Source: Bacteroidales bacterium | GTDB lineage: Bacteria; Bacteroidota; Bacteroidia; Bacteroidales; F082 | Direction of reading: 5' to 3' | NCBI GenBank assembly: GCA_017508895.1 | Contig: JAFWRA010000216.1 | Span: 1 to 41,764 of the forward strand | DNA length: 41,764 nt | Shown: piece after piece, positions 34,079-41,764 of the stretch | Layout: each line of letters opens with the position of its first letter | Position numbering within the stretch: position 1 is the stretch's first letter | Program-made: the position numbers and the translations under genes | The notes under the pieces: generated by a model | The model's input: the letters and a program-made list of their open reading frames with translations, nothing else | Told to the model about the DNA's origin: nothing | Database searches by the model: none

Positions 34079-34978
34079 ATGTATGCAATGAGAATCAATA
34101 AATGGTTGTTGATGGGTGTTTCTTTATTTTCAGTGGTTGCCTGTACAGAGGAAATCACTATTGATACGCCCAATGGTAAAAAAGTGCCTGTAGTGGAAGG
34201 GTACTTGACTGATGAAGTTAAGCGTCATGAAATCATTCTGAGTTATTCGTCGGAATTGTATTCGGGAGAGCGTGAGATGATTCCTGGCGCTGAGATTTAT
34301 GTTGCTGGCGGAGGGGATACGATTTATTATTACGAACAGGAAAACAACCCAGGCCATTATTTGACAGATTATGTCGCAGGTAAGAAAAACACCCGTTATC
34401 ATTTGGAGATCAATGTGGTTGAAAATACATGGTACACACTGCCGCTACGAATGACTGCAGAAGTGAAAATGCCAAACAATGCCGATCGTATTGACTCTAT
34501 TAAGCTGTTTTGCAAACAAGACCAGCAAGACGTTCCTTTTGTGGAGGATACGGTGGCTGTACGTATCTGTCCGTATTTCCAAACGCTTTCCAATCCTGAC
34601 ATAGTCTATAATGTAGGTTTGTACCTGAACGGAGTCCGTTTCAAGAATCGTCCTTCTTCACTCTTTCAGTTGTTTCAGATGAGAGGTTATGCAGGTTATT
34701 ATTTTAACGGTCCCGAGATGCTGGAAAACAATGTCGAGGTGCCTGTGGGTATCATGAATACTTCGTATCTTCATGAAGGCGATACGATAGGACTGAAGCT
34801 CCAAAGCATTTCAAAAGACTATATGTATTATCTTATGAACCAAAAGCTGGCCATTGGTGTCAATCCGATTATGGGTGCTTTTCCTGCCATGTTTACCAAT
34901 ATCATGTCCAATTGTAATGCGATTGGTTGGTTTAGTGCCACTTCTGTAATTCAAGGCGAAGTGATTTATCACAAATGA
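34079..34978 (+). CDS. DUF4249 lipoprotein, second copy
   Basis: A 299-residue lipoprotein (ATG 34088 is an equally good start, giving MRINKWLLMG). The lipobox is VVAC. It shares with the preceding gene GKKNTRYHLEI, RGYAGYYFNGPEML, the KDYMYYLMNQ segment and NPIMGAFPAMFTNI, then a closing AIGWFSATSVIQGE. The two have diverged strongly elsewhere, so the duplication is old. It has its own promoter and a strong terminator, and closes the receptor locus. As for its partner, function is unknown; a ligand-binding or gating role with the receptor is inference. Confidence 0.87.
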   Translation: MYAMRINKWLLMGVSLFSVVACTEEITIDTPNGKKVPVVEGYLTDEVKRHEIILSYSSELYSGEREMIPGAEIYVAGGGDTIYYYEQENNPGHYLTDYVAGKKNTRYHLEINVVENTWYTLPLRMTAEVKMPNNADRIDSIKLFCKQDQQDVPFVEDTVAVRICPYFQTLSNPDIVYNVGLYLNGVRFKNRPSSLFQLFQMRGYAGYYFNGPEMLENNVEVPVGIMNTSYLHEGDTIGLKLQSISKDYMYYLMNQKLAIGVNPIMGAFPAMFTNIMSNCNAIGWFSATSVIQGEVIYHK

Positions 34979-35006
34979 GTAGCTTTTGTTTGTTATGGTG
35001 TAAACA

Positions 35007-35035
35007 AAAAGAGTCGCCCCGCAGGCGACTCTTTT
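35007..35035. terminator. Bidirectional terminator between convergent genes
   Basis: A perfect 12-bp stem, AAAAGAGTCGCC (35007-35018) with GGCGACTCTTTT (35024-35035), has a 5-nt loop. T runs lie on both strands, so it can serve the DUF4249 gene from the left and the first C25 protease from the right. Confidence 0.9.
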
Positions 35036-35058
35036 CGTTTCTGAAGTCAATTGAGTGA

Positions 35059-38000
35059 TTATTTCACAACGACCTTTTCCATCTGGACTTGCGTGCCAGA
35101 GGTAAGGCGGAGGAAGTACACACCCTTGGTCATGTTGCTGACATTGATTTGCTCGGTACCTTGGGCATTGCCGCTGGCCACCACTTGACCCATGCCATTG
35201 AACATCTCATAATTGTACTCGGCATTGCCGCAGTTGATGTAGAGCGTGTTGTTGACGGGGTTAGGATAGATGATGAACTCGGTTTCGTTCTCGTCAATGC
35301 TCATTTCACCTTTAACATCGATGCATTCTGGAACAGAATTGCCGTTTTCATAGTTGGCAACGATGCAGTATGTGAAGTGGATTTCAGAGGCGACTTCATC
35401 AGTGTAAGTGGGCTCTGATGTTTGACCGAGTTCGAGGCCGTTGCGGTAGATCGTGTAGCTCACGGCTCCTTCAGGAGCATCCCAAGTCAGGATGACAGCA
35501 CCGACTTCAACATCAGCAGTGAGGTTCTCGACAGGGTTGAAGTTGCCAAAAGGCGTGCCGCTAGAGCAGTTGCAGTCGAACTCAAAGTTCACGCCAGCGC
35601 CGCCAGAATAGATCTGATCGCCGTTTTCATATTTCACCGTGAAGGAGCATTCGTAGCTGTATTGACCGTTGATCCAGCTCAAAGTGACATGTACGCCGCG
35701 ACCGATTTCAAGGGTGTAGGATGCAGAATTGCCATTTGAAATAGTTAGGTTCTGCGTGGGTGAACCATCACTGAACGAGACAACCAGCTGGTTGCCATTC
35801 CATCCGTCGCCATAACTGTCGACGAGATCGAAGATGACATTGCAAGTGTTCTTCAGCGTGATGCTGCCTTCAACGTTCAGGTCACCGTCGGCCTGCATGG
35901 TGAAGTTGACGGGGATTTGCTCAGTTTCAGGGCAGCTCGGGTCAATGTTCAGATGGAACACGCAAGAAGCGGTGCCGTCAGGATCGATGGTGCCGAAATC
36001 AACGCTTTCGTTAAGCAGGGTGACGTATTCGCTTTCACAGGAAATGGTAGCGATGGCATTGGTGGCCATGTAGTGACCGATATTCTGGAAGTTGGCAACA
36101 ATGGTTAGCTCTTCACCCGGGGTGAAGCTTCCAGCCCAAATAGCATCGGAATAGTCAAGGATAGCTTGACCAGCTGTGATGAAGGCCTTACCGCTCCATG
36201 TTTGTCTTCCATCGGCCATTTGCACATCGATTTGGAATCTGGTACCGTCTTCAACACCTTCTGCAACGATGAAGCTGAATGCGTCTTGCAGAACGGTGGT
36301 TTCTTCTGCGGCAAGCACGCCAAATTGAGCTGTGCCTTCGAGGATGCTCAAACGTTCGTCATCGCAAGTCAAGGTAACTGTGGTGTTGCCATCAGTCGGG
36401 TCAACACCAACATTCTTGAAGCTCATCGTCAACCTTGTCTCCAGATTGACAGGAGCGAAGTTGGGTGTATAATTTGCCACGGTGACATAGGGGCCTTCGG
36501 CAGGAAGGACTTCGATAGGCATAACTTCGGTAACCTTGTTATAACCTATGACGGTAAGGGTAGCTGTACCAACATTACTCATCGGGGGGAAGCTGAGGGT
36601 GCAGGTGCCGTTGTCGATGTAACCTGTAGCAACCACTTCATTGTCCATCATCAGGGTGGCGATTCCGTAAGCCGTGTTTTCGGCAGAGATTTCCAATTCA
36701 GCCATACCCAACATCAACACTGCGGGTGTGCAGGAAAGGTTCATCCTGACAGGATTGTCGGTGCGAACCATCAAGCTCGGGTCACCAAAGAGAATCCAGG
36801 TGTCATGGGTGTCGTTGCCTTGGCTGCCCGACATATCCAAAACCTTCATGTTGCCATTCACGGAAGCAGCACCAAATGTGTGGTTGAACTTGTCAGCGCT
36901 ACTCCACTCGCAAAGGATATCGACCATTTCATCTTGACCGTACATAGGCGGAATCCAAGGTTGGCTCATCCAAGAGAACATGCCGCCGATGGCACCAGTG
37001 GGGGCACCTGTCGAGTTGTTGCTGGCACGCATCCATGCTTCGGCGAAGCATTCACCGTTGGCACCACCATAGTTGAATCTGCCCGTCAAACATGCCACAG
37101 ACCAGTTGATGGGCCACATGTAATCGTTGACCAGGGCATTAACATTGCTGTTGCTGTAGTTGGCCACACCCCAGCTGGTTTCCGAACCGTGGTTGCAGTA
37201 GTTGATGATGCTCACGCCCGCATTGATGGCGTTACTGATGGAGCCTTGGCTGGCACCGCCACCGCCACCGTGTAGTTCGGTGACATGTTCATAGGTGTAG
37301 TGCTCAAGGGTGTCGCGGATGAAGTCGATATGTTGATAGTCGTCTTCACCATAGTGGCCGCTACCAGCACCGATGGCACCGATACCCAAACCCTTATTGA
37401 CCCAAGTGAGGTCTTCGGGCATGTCGCGCTCATAGTAGAGCACCTTGTTCACTTGATTAGCCAGATGCGTATCAGTTTGAGCTGAGAAACGGCCAATCAT
37501 GACTTCATCGTAGCGGTCATTTCCTTCCAACTGACCGAACCAGTTGTCGGAACGCTCGCCACCAACAGAGTGTGGAGTGATATGCTCATAGTCACCGACG
37601 AACAAAACAAAAACGAGGTTGCGCTCAGGGTTGGTGTAAAGCTCGTTGATGTAGCTCTTGATTGTGTTGTCGTTGTTGCCACCAACTTCGCTCACACTTA
37701 CCATCGTGGTGGGACGGCCTGATTGGTTCTTCCAGGTAATGAACTCCTCCATACCTGCCATGAACTGATCGGCACAAATGACTAACATTTCGCCACGATC
37801 TTCCAAAAAGTTGTATTTGGCGTTGCTTTCCTTGTAGTTGATGAAGCGACGCTCATAAGCGGCTTTCATTTCTGGAGAAACCTTAGCGGAAGCTTTGCGG
37901 GCTGACTTCTGATTGACTCCGTTGTCGCTCACCTTGTTCATGGCAATGGTAAGCTGATGATAGACGCGCAAGGTCTTCGTTACAGGATTGTAGTTGAAAG

Positions 38001-38514
38001 GACGTACCATGATGTTTTGACCACGGAAGTCGCGAATAATGTAAGGTGCTTCAAGATAGGCTTGCTCAGCCGGATAGAAAGCATTTTGGCTGTACATTTC
38101 ACCGTATGTGTAAGGTACACTTTCGGGGTCGATCTGACGGCTGAAATTGCCTTTGGAAGGAGCGACCTCGATGTTTTCGTAATCGGTGAAAGCACTTTTG
38201 ACAACACTGACCTCCATCTCGGCCATGTCGCCGATGATTACAGGAACAGGAAATTGAGGAAGATCGGGAGCACCGGCTTCAAGCATCGTGGCCATCTTAG
38301 GAACTGAGATGACCTGCTGGATGCCATTGGGAGTGCTCACCCTTGTCATGTTGAATCCGCTCAGTGAGAAGTCAACAACAACTTTGGCCTCACTGCTCGA
38401 GATCAATTTGACCTGTGGGGCAGCCGGCGTATTGCCGTTGATGCCGACCCATTGTTGGGCCATCGTCATGATGGACATGGCCACAAAAGCAAGTGTGAAA
38501 ACAACTTTCTTCAT
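35059..38514 (-). CDS. Gingipain-family (C25) secreted cysteine protease, T9SS substrate
   Basis: A 1151-residue secreted protease. The ATG at 38512-38514 (MKKVVFTLAFVAMS) gives the signal peptide; the longer frame starts at TTG inside the promoter. A propeptide-like region (about 25-240) precedes the C25 catalytic domain. The likely dyad is His442 in CNHGSETSWG and Cys475 in SVACLTGRF. Ig-like repeats follow, then a module with DSYGDGWNGNQLVVSF (about 895-985) and a fibronectin type III domain. The type A type IX sorting domain is IYPNPVNNTLYI...GVYFLRL...EKVVVK. It should cross the outer membrane by T9SS and be anchored or released. Substrate preference (Arg or Lys) cannot be read here. Confidence 0.92.
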   Translation of the reverse strand: MKKVVFTLAFVAMSIMTMAQQWVGINGNTPAAPQVKLISSSEAKVVVDFSLSGFNMTRVSTPNGIQQVISVPKMATMLEAGAPDLPQFPVPVIIGDMAEMEVSVVKSAFTDYENIEVAPSKGNFSRQIDPESVPYTYGEMYSQNAFYPAEQAYLEAPYIIRDFRGQNIMVRPFNYNPVTKTLRVYHQLTIAMNKVSDNGVNQKSARKASAKVSPEMKAAYERRFINYKESNAKYNFLEDRGEMLVICADQFMAGMEEFITWKNQSGRPTTMVSVSEVGGNNDNTIKSYINELYTNPERNLVFVLFVGDYEHITPHSVGGERSDNWFGQLEGNDRYDEVMIGRFSAQTDTHLANQVNKVLYYERDMPEDLTWVNKGLGIGAIGAGSGHYGEDDYQHIDFIRDTLEHYTYEHVTELHGGGGGASQGSISNAINAGVSIINYCNHGSETSWGVANYSNSNVNALVNDYMWPINWSVACLTGRFNYGGANGECFAEAWMRASNNSTGAPTGAIGGMFSWMSQPWIPPMYGQDEMVDILCEWSSADKFNHTFGAASVNGNMKVLDMSGSQGNDTHDTWILFGDPSLMVRTDNPVRMNLSCTPAVLMLGMAELEISAENTAYGIATLMMDNEVVATGYIDNGTCTLSFPPMSNVGTATLTVIGYNKVTEVMPIEVLPAEGPYVTVANYTPNFAPVNLETRLTMSFKNVGVDPTDGNTTVTLTCDDERLSILEGTAQFGVLAAEETTVLQDAFSFIVAEGVEDGTRFQIDVQMADGRQTWSGKAFITAGQAILDYSDAIWAGSFTPGEELTIVANFQNIGHYMATNAIATISCESEYVTLLNESVDFGTIDPDGTASCVFHLNIDPSCPETEQIPVNFTMQADGDLNVEGSITLKNTCNVIFDLVDSYGDGWNGNQLVVSFSDGSPTQNLTISNGNSASYTLEIGRGVHVTLSWINGQYSYECSFTVKYENGDQIYSGGAGVNFEFDCNCSSGTPFGNFNPVENLTADVEVGAVILTWDAPEGAVSYTIYRNGLELGQTSEPTYTDEVASEIHFTYCIVANYENGNSVPECIDVKGEMSIDENETEFIIYPNPVNNTLYINCGNAEYNYEMFNGMGQVVASGNAQGTEQINVSNMTKGVYFLRLTSGTQVQMEKVVVK
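35600..35652. repeat. 53-bp exact repeat, copy 1 (in the first C25 gene)
   Basis: Identical base for base to 40146-40198 in the second C25 gene, same orientation. The two lie in a longer similar region (about 35571-35850 and 40127-40400) that encodes the DSYGDGWNG module. Confidence 0.9.
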
Positions 38515-38564
38515 GTTGATTTGATAGTTTATAAAATGATTGATTATTAGATTTGAAAATTTGG

Positions 38565-38573
38565 GCAAAAATA
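38565..38573 (-). promoter_or_regulatory. -7 promoter element for the first C25 protease
   Basis: The minus strand reads TATTTTTGC followed by CC, about 50 bp before ATG 38514. It overlaps the TTG of the longer frame. Confidence 0.6.
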
Positions 38574-38658
38574 CGTTTTTTTTCTATATTGACCAACTGG
38601 TTTGAAATTAATTCTGCTCAACTCGGATTGTTTATCTACGCCGAATCCAAGATTTGAT

Positions 38659-38667
38659 TACTTTTGC
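38659..38667 (+). promoter_or_regulatory. -7 promoter element for the TerB/DnaJ gene
   Basis: TACTTTTGC followed by AC matches the consensus, 58-66 bp before the ATG at 38725. It is divergent from the C25 promoter, from which it is 85 bp away. Confidence 0.6.
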
Positions 38668-38724
38668 ACCTTGAAATATGAGTTTCAACGATTCAAAGTG
38701 ATTTAAACAAATAAGTTTACAACA

Positions 38725-39459
38725 ATGGGATTCTTCTTGAAATTGATTTTGACAGGTTTGGGATGGTCTTTCGGGGGACCGCTTGGGGCCATCATCGGGT
38801 ATGCTATTGGAGGGTTGTTTTCTGGCAATCGTCCTAGGGTCATTCGTTCTGAGGTGAACGAGACTTTCGGTAACACTGAAGAGAAACGTGATTTCAATGT
38901 CACGCTGTTGGTGCTCACAGCTGCTGTGATGAAAGCCGATGGTAATGTCAAACGTTCGGAGTTGGACTATGTGAAGCGTTTCTTCCTACAGAATTTCGGT
39001 CAAGAACGGGCTGAGAACTACATAAAAATGTTGCGTGAGATTCTTGAAAAGGATTACAATCTTTATGAGGTCAGCCAACAGGTGGGCCGTTATATGGATT
39101 ATTCCTCGCGTTTGCAGCTGCTGCATTACCTCTTCGGCATTGCTAACTCTGATGGTAGGATTTCGGCAGAGGAATTGGGCGTAATCAATACAATCTCTGA
39201 TAATATGGGCGTCACCAATAGTGATTTCCAGTCCGTTAAGGCAATGTTTATCAGAGAAACGGACAGCGCTTACAAGATTCTCGGCGTGGATGCTAACGCT
39301 TCTGACGAGGAGGTGAAACGTGCTTATCGTGAGATGGCAAAGAAGAACCATCCTGATTTGGTGAGTAACCTCGGCGATGAGGTGCGTCAAGCGGCCGAGA
39401 AGAAGTTCCAGGAAATCAATGCGGCTTACGAAGCCATCAAGAAACAGCGTGGGATGTGA
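38725..39459 (+). CDS. TerB-like and DnaJ domain protein (DjlA-like)
   Basis: A 244-residue co-chaperone. The Gly-rich hydrophobic N-terminus (about 5-32, [16 protein letters not shown]) may anchor it in the inner membrane. A TerB-like helical domain (about 55-165) carries ADGNVKRSE and SDGRISAEE, each with the acidic pattern of TerB metal-binding loops. The C-terminal J domain (about 180-244) has [16 protein letters not shown] and the HPD tripeptide in KNHPDLV, needed to stimulate DnaK ATPase. This order is that of DjlA. It stands alone on the plus strand between two C25 genes, with its own promoter. Confidence 0.88.
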   Translation: MGFFLKLILTGLGWSFGGPLGAIIGYAIGGLFSGNRPRVIRSEVNETFGNTEEKRDFNVTLLVLTAAVMKADGNVKRSELDYVKRFFLQNFGQERAENYIKMLREILEKDYNLYEVSQQVGRYMDYSSRLQLLHYLFGIANSDGRISAEELGVINTISDNMGVTNSDFQSVKAMFIRETDSAYKILGVDANASDEEVKRAYREMAKKNHPDLVSNLGDEVRQAAEKKFQEINAAYEAIKKQRGM

Positions 39460-39545
39460 TTCTTTTCACGCAGAGCCCGCTGAATACGTAGAGACTGAAA
39501 GCTGAATAATACGTTCCTTTATATAGTTCTGCATATTTTGCATGA

Positions 39546-39577
39546 TACAAAAAAAGGTCGCCCCAAGGACGACCTTT
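39546..39577 (-). terminator. Terminator of the second C25 protease
   Basis: AAAGGTCG (39553-39560) pairs with CGACCTTT (39570-39577) with an inner CC/GG. On the minus strand seven T residues follow (39549-39555). It may also slow plus-strand transcription from the TerB/DnaJ gene. The 86 bases between that gene and this hairpin show nothing else. Confidence 0.82.
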
Positions 39578-39601
39578 CTTAATGCATTTATGCGAGAGTG
39601 A

Positions 39602-41764
39602 TTATTCCACGACGACTTTTTCCACGCGCACTTGTGTGCCAGTGGTGAGGCGGAGGAAGTAAACGCCCTTCATCATGTCATTGACATTGATTTGCGTGTT
39701 GCCCATGGCATTGCCGCTGGCGACCTTCTGTCCCATGCCATTGTACATCTCATAGCTGTATTCGGCATTGCCACCATTGATAAACAAGGTGTTATTAACG
39801 GGGTTGGGATAGATGGCAAATTCGGTCTCGACTTCATCGATAGTATCAAAGAATTCAACAATGACGCATTCCGGAACGGAGAATCCGTCGGCATATTCCG
39901 CCACCACGCAATAGGTGTAGAAACCATCTTTGTTGATGAGTTGATCAGTGTAAGTCGTTTCGCTTGTCTGACCAATTTCAATACCGTTGCGGCTGATGAT
40001 GTAGTTGATGGCACCTTCGGGAGCATTCCAAGTCAAAGTAACATTGGTATTGGTGGCCTCTGCTTGCAAGTTCTCAACAGGGTTGTATGTGCCAACGGGC
40101 GTACTACCATTGCAGTCGCAGTCGAACTCGAAGTTCACGCCCGCACCGCCAGAATAGATCTGATCGCCGTTTTCATATTTCACCGTGAAGGAGCATTCAT
40201 AACTATATTGACCATTGATCCAACTCAATGTAACGTGTACGCCACGACCGATTTCAATGGTGTAGATTGCGGACGAGCCGCTAGAGATGGTCAGGTTCTG
40301 CGTAGGTGTGCCATCGCTGAAGGAAACGACTAATTGGTTGCCGTTCCAACCGTCACCATAACTGTCAACGAGGTCGAATATGACATTGCAGGCATTCTTG
40401 ATGACGCCATCGCCTTCGGCAACAAGACCTCCGTCAGCATTCAAAGTGAAGGTCAAAGGCAATTGTTCGGTCGAAGGGCAATTGGGGTCAATAGTAAAGC
40501 TGAATACACAGGTGACCACACCGGTTGGGTCGATAGTGCCTGCCTCAAAGGTGTCGTTCACAAAGCTGATATAGGGGCTTGTGGAAGTGACATGGGCAAT
40601 GGCATTGGTAGCCATGTAGTGACCAGTGTTCTTGAACGAAGCAGTGACAGAGAGGGTCTCGCCAGGCTCGAAACCACCAGCATTTGCCATGCCTTCAAAT
40701 TGCAACACAGCTTCGCCTGCGGTGATGATAGCCTTGCCTTCCCAAGTTTCGTCGCCACAAACAGCGGTGATTTGGATGGTGAATCTGGTGCCATCGGCCA
40801 CACCTTCAGCAATAGTGTAGCTGAAGCCATCCACTTGGATGGTGGCATCAGGATCCAAGTTACCAAAGGAACCTGTTCCATTGTTGATAGTCAAGTCGTC
40901 GCTTTCGCATGATAAGGTAATATTGGTTGTGCCATTGGTGGCTTGAGTTCCAACGTTCTTGAAGGTGATACTCATCGAAGATTGATCACCAACATGGACG
41001 TTAGCGGGTGTGAAGCTATCGATAGCAACATACGCACCGTCCATAGCAGCAGCTGGAATGATGGCTGTGTAAGGAATGAATTGAGGATGGGTCACGCAAA
41101 CCGTGACATCGCCACCGCTGGTGATAGGACTAATCGGAATGTCAGTAGTGCCGCTCTCGTCAATCATGCCAGCACCGTAAAGGACACCATCCTTGCTGAT
41201 ACCCACATAGGAACCAGGTTCAGCGCTAACGGTGAAGAAGTCCATGCCGATAGGCAGTGTGGGCAGGTGGCTGATAGTGTTTTCAGTCGGCTGGATGCGG
41301 AAAGGCAAGACAGAACCATCACCTAAAGTGTGGTAGGCCTGCCAGTCGTAGAGGGTGCTGCAGTGCAGTTCATAGCCGAGGGCTTGGGCAGCATTGCTGG
41401 CCAAGTTGCCGATAAACATCATCGAAGTAACGGTGTTGTAGGCATTGTCGGTCCACATGGCATCGTAGAAGCCCATGGTGGTCTCCTCGTAGGAAGGCAT
41501 GGTGCCGTCATGGCGACTAGTAGCACCCACACCGAAGTAGTAGTCGTTGAGCCAGTAGGTCGACGGGCAGGAACCGATGTAGGCATAAGCGGCCTTGTTC
41601 TCGGCGCGCACCATAGCCTCACCAAAGCAGGTACCGCTGATGCCCCAGTCGGCAGCCTCGCAGCAGTTACCCATGGCGAGGAAGTACTTGTGCTCGTTGG
41701 TCAGGTTGTTGACGTCGCTGACGGTGAATTGCGGGCCAGCCCAGCTGGTGTTGGAGCCGTGGGC
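39602..41764 (-). CDS. Second gingipain-family (C25) protease, 5' end outside the window
   Basis: The last 720 residues of a secreted protease; the frame is open to the right edge, so the first in-frame ATG (41674) is not the start. The first visible residues AHGSNTSWAG hold the likely catalytic His. The likely Cys is the second one in MGNCCEAADWG, 33 residues on, the same spacing as in the first C25 gene. Ig-like repeats, the DSYGDGWNG module, a fibronectin type III domain and a type A type IX sorting domain (IYPNPVNNTLFI...KGVYFLRL...EKVVVE) follow in the same order. The catalytic region is clearly different from its neighbour, so specificity may differ. Confidence 0.9.
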   Translation of the reverse strand, partial: AHGSNTSWAGPQFTVSDVNNLTNEHKYFLAMGNCCEAADWGISGTCFGEAMVRAENKAAYAYIGSCPSTYWLNDYYFGVGATSRHDGTMPSYEETTMGFYDAMWTDNAYNTVTSMMFIGNLASNAAQALGYELHCSTLYDWQAYHTLGDGSVLPFRIQPTENTISHLPTLPIGMDFFTVSAEPGSYVGISKDGVLYGAGMIDESGTTDIPISPITSGGDVTVCVTHPQFIPYTAIIPAAAMDGAYVAIDSFTPANVHVGDQSSMSITFKNVGTQATNGTTNITLSCESDDLTINNGTGSFGNLDPDATIQVDGFSYTIAEGVADGTRFTIQITAVCGDETWEGKAIITAGEAVLQFEGMANAGGFEPGETLSVTASFKNTGHYMATNAIAHVTSTSPYISFVNDTFEAGTIDPTGVVTCVFSFTIDPNCPSTEQLPLTFTLNADGGLVAEGDGVIKNACNVIFDLVDSYGDGWNGNQLVVSFSDGTPTQNLTISSGSSAIYTIEIGRGVHVTLSWINGQYSYECSFTVKYENGDQIYSGGAGVNFEFDCDCNGSTPVGTYNPVENLQAEATNTNVTLTWNAPEGAINYIISRNGIEIGQTSETTYTDQLINKDGFYTYCVVAEYADGFSVPECVIVEFFDTIDEVETEFAIYPNPVNNTLFINGGNAEYSYEMYNGMGQKVASGNAMGNTQINVNDMMKGVYFLRLTTGTQVRVEKVVVE
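40146..40198. repeat. 53-bp exact repeat, copy 2 (in the second C25 gene)
   Basis: Identical to 35600-35652. Flanking bases differ mostly at third codon positions, so this block stands out as the best conserved stretch between the two genes. Confidence 0.9.

Noticed and set aside
36166..37275. A 369-codon plus-strand frame opposite the first C25 protease
   Set aside because: It is antisense to the catalytic and Ig-like region, where all family motifs are on the minus strand. There is no promoter or known domain.

Overview
The window looks like chromosomal DNA of a Bacteroidota member, most likely order Bacteroidales. Several signs agree. Many genes are preceded by the TAnnTTTG -7 element typical of Bacteroidetes, and most lack Shine-Dalgarno sequences. 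Marker families include TamL, the PUR/DUF3276 protein, DUF5683, a TonB-dependent receptor with a carboxypeptidase-like N-terminal domain followed by DUF4249 lipoproteins, and gingipain-like C25 proteases ending in a type IX secretion sorting domain. Genus and species cannot be fixed from this sequence alone.

Layout. 1-170: a 5S rRNA gene and the rRNA operon terminator (the rest of the operon lies to the left). 186-10577, minus strand: a cell-envelope and housekeeping block read in the order ftsK, LolA-like, ExbB, ExbD, TonB, folC, tamL, RecD/UvrD-like helicase. 10668-15292, minus strand: parA, parB, DUF5683, dapB, lepB, the last closed by a terminator. 15476-15853: a PUR/DUF3276 nucleic-acid-binding protein, divergent from a plus-strand run of a DnaQ-like exonuclease, an FAH-family hydrolase, a secreted tricorn-like protease and a transglutaminase-like protein. 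21875-25560, minus strand: a secreted GH20 hexosaminidase and an unassigned lipoprotein.

25628-30667 is the most interesting functional unit. A LexA-like HTH/S24 regulator with an intact Ala-Gly cleavage site and Ser/Lys dyad is divergent from a Y-family polymerase. The polymerase overlaps, by TGATG, a short DnaE-type polymerase whose PHP domain has lost metal-ligand residues. This looks like a self-contained inducible translesion/mutagenesis cassette, analogous to lexA-imuB-dnaE2.

30762-34978: a TonB-dependent receptor and two tandem DUF4249 lipoproteins, probably an outer-membrane uptake or binding system that could be energised by ExbB/ExbD/TonB elsewhere in the window. 35059-41764: two large C25 (gingipain-family) proteases on the minus strand, separated by a plus-strand TerB/DnaJ protein. 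The second protease runs off the right edge. The two share a nearly identical C-terminal module. No CRISPR array, tRNA, prophage or insertion sequence was seen, and no gene-free stretch exceeds about 210 bases.
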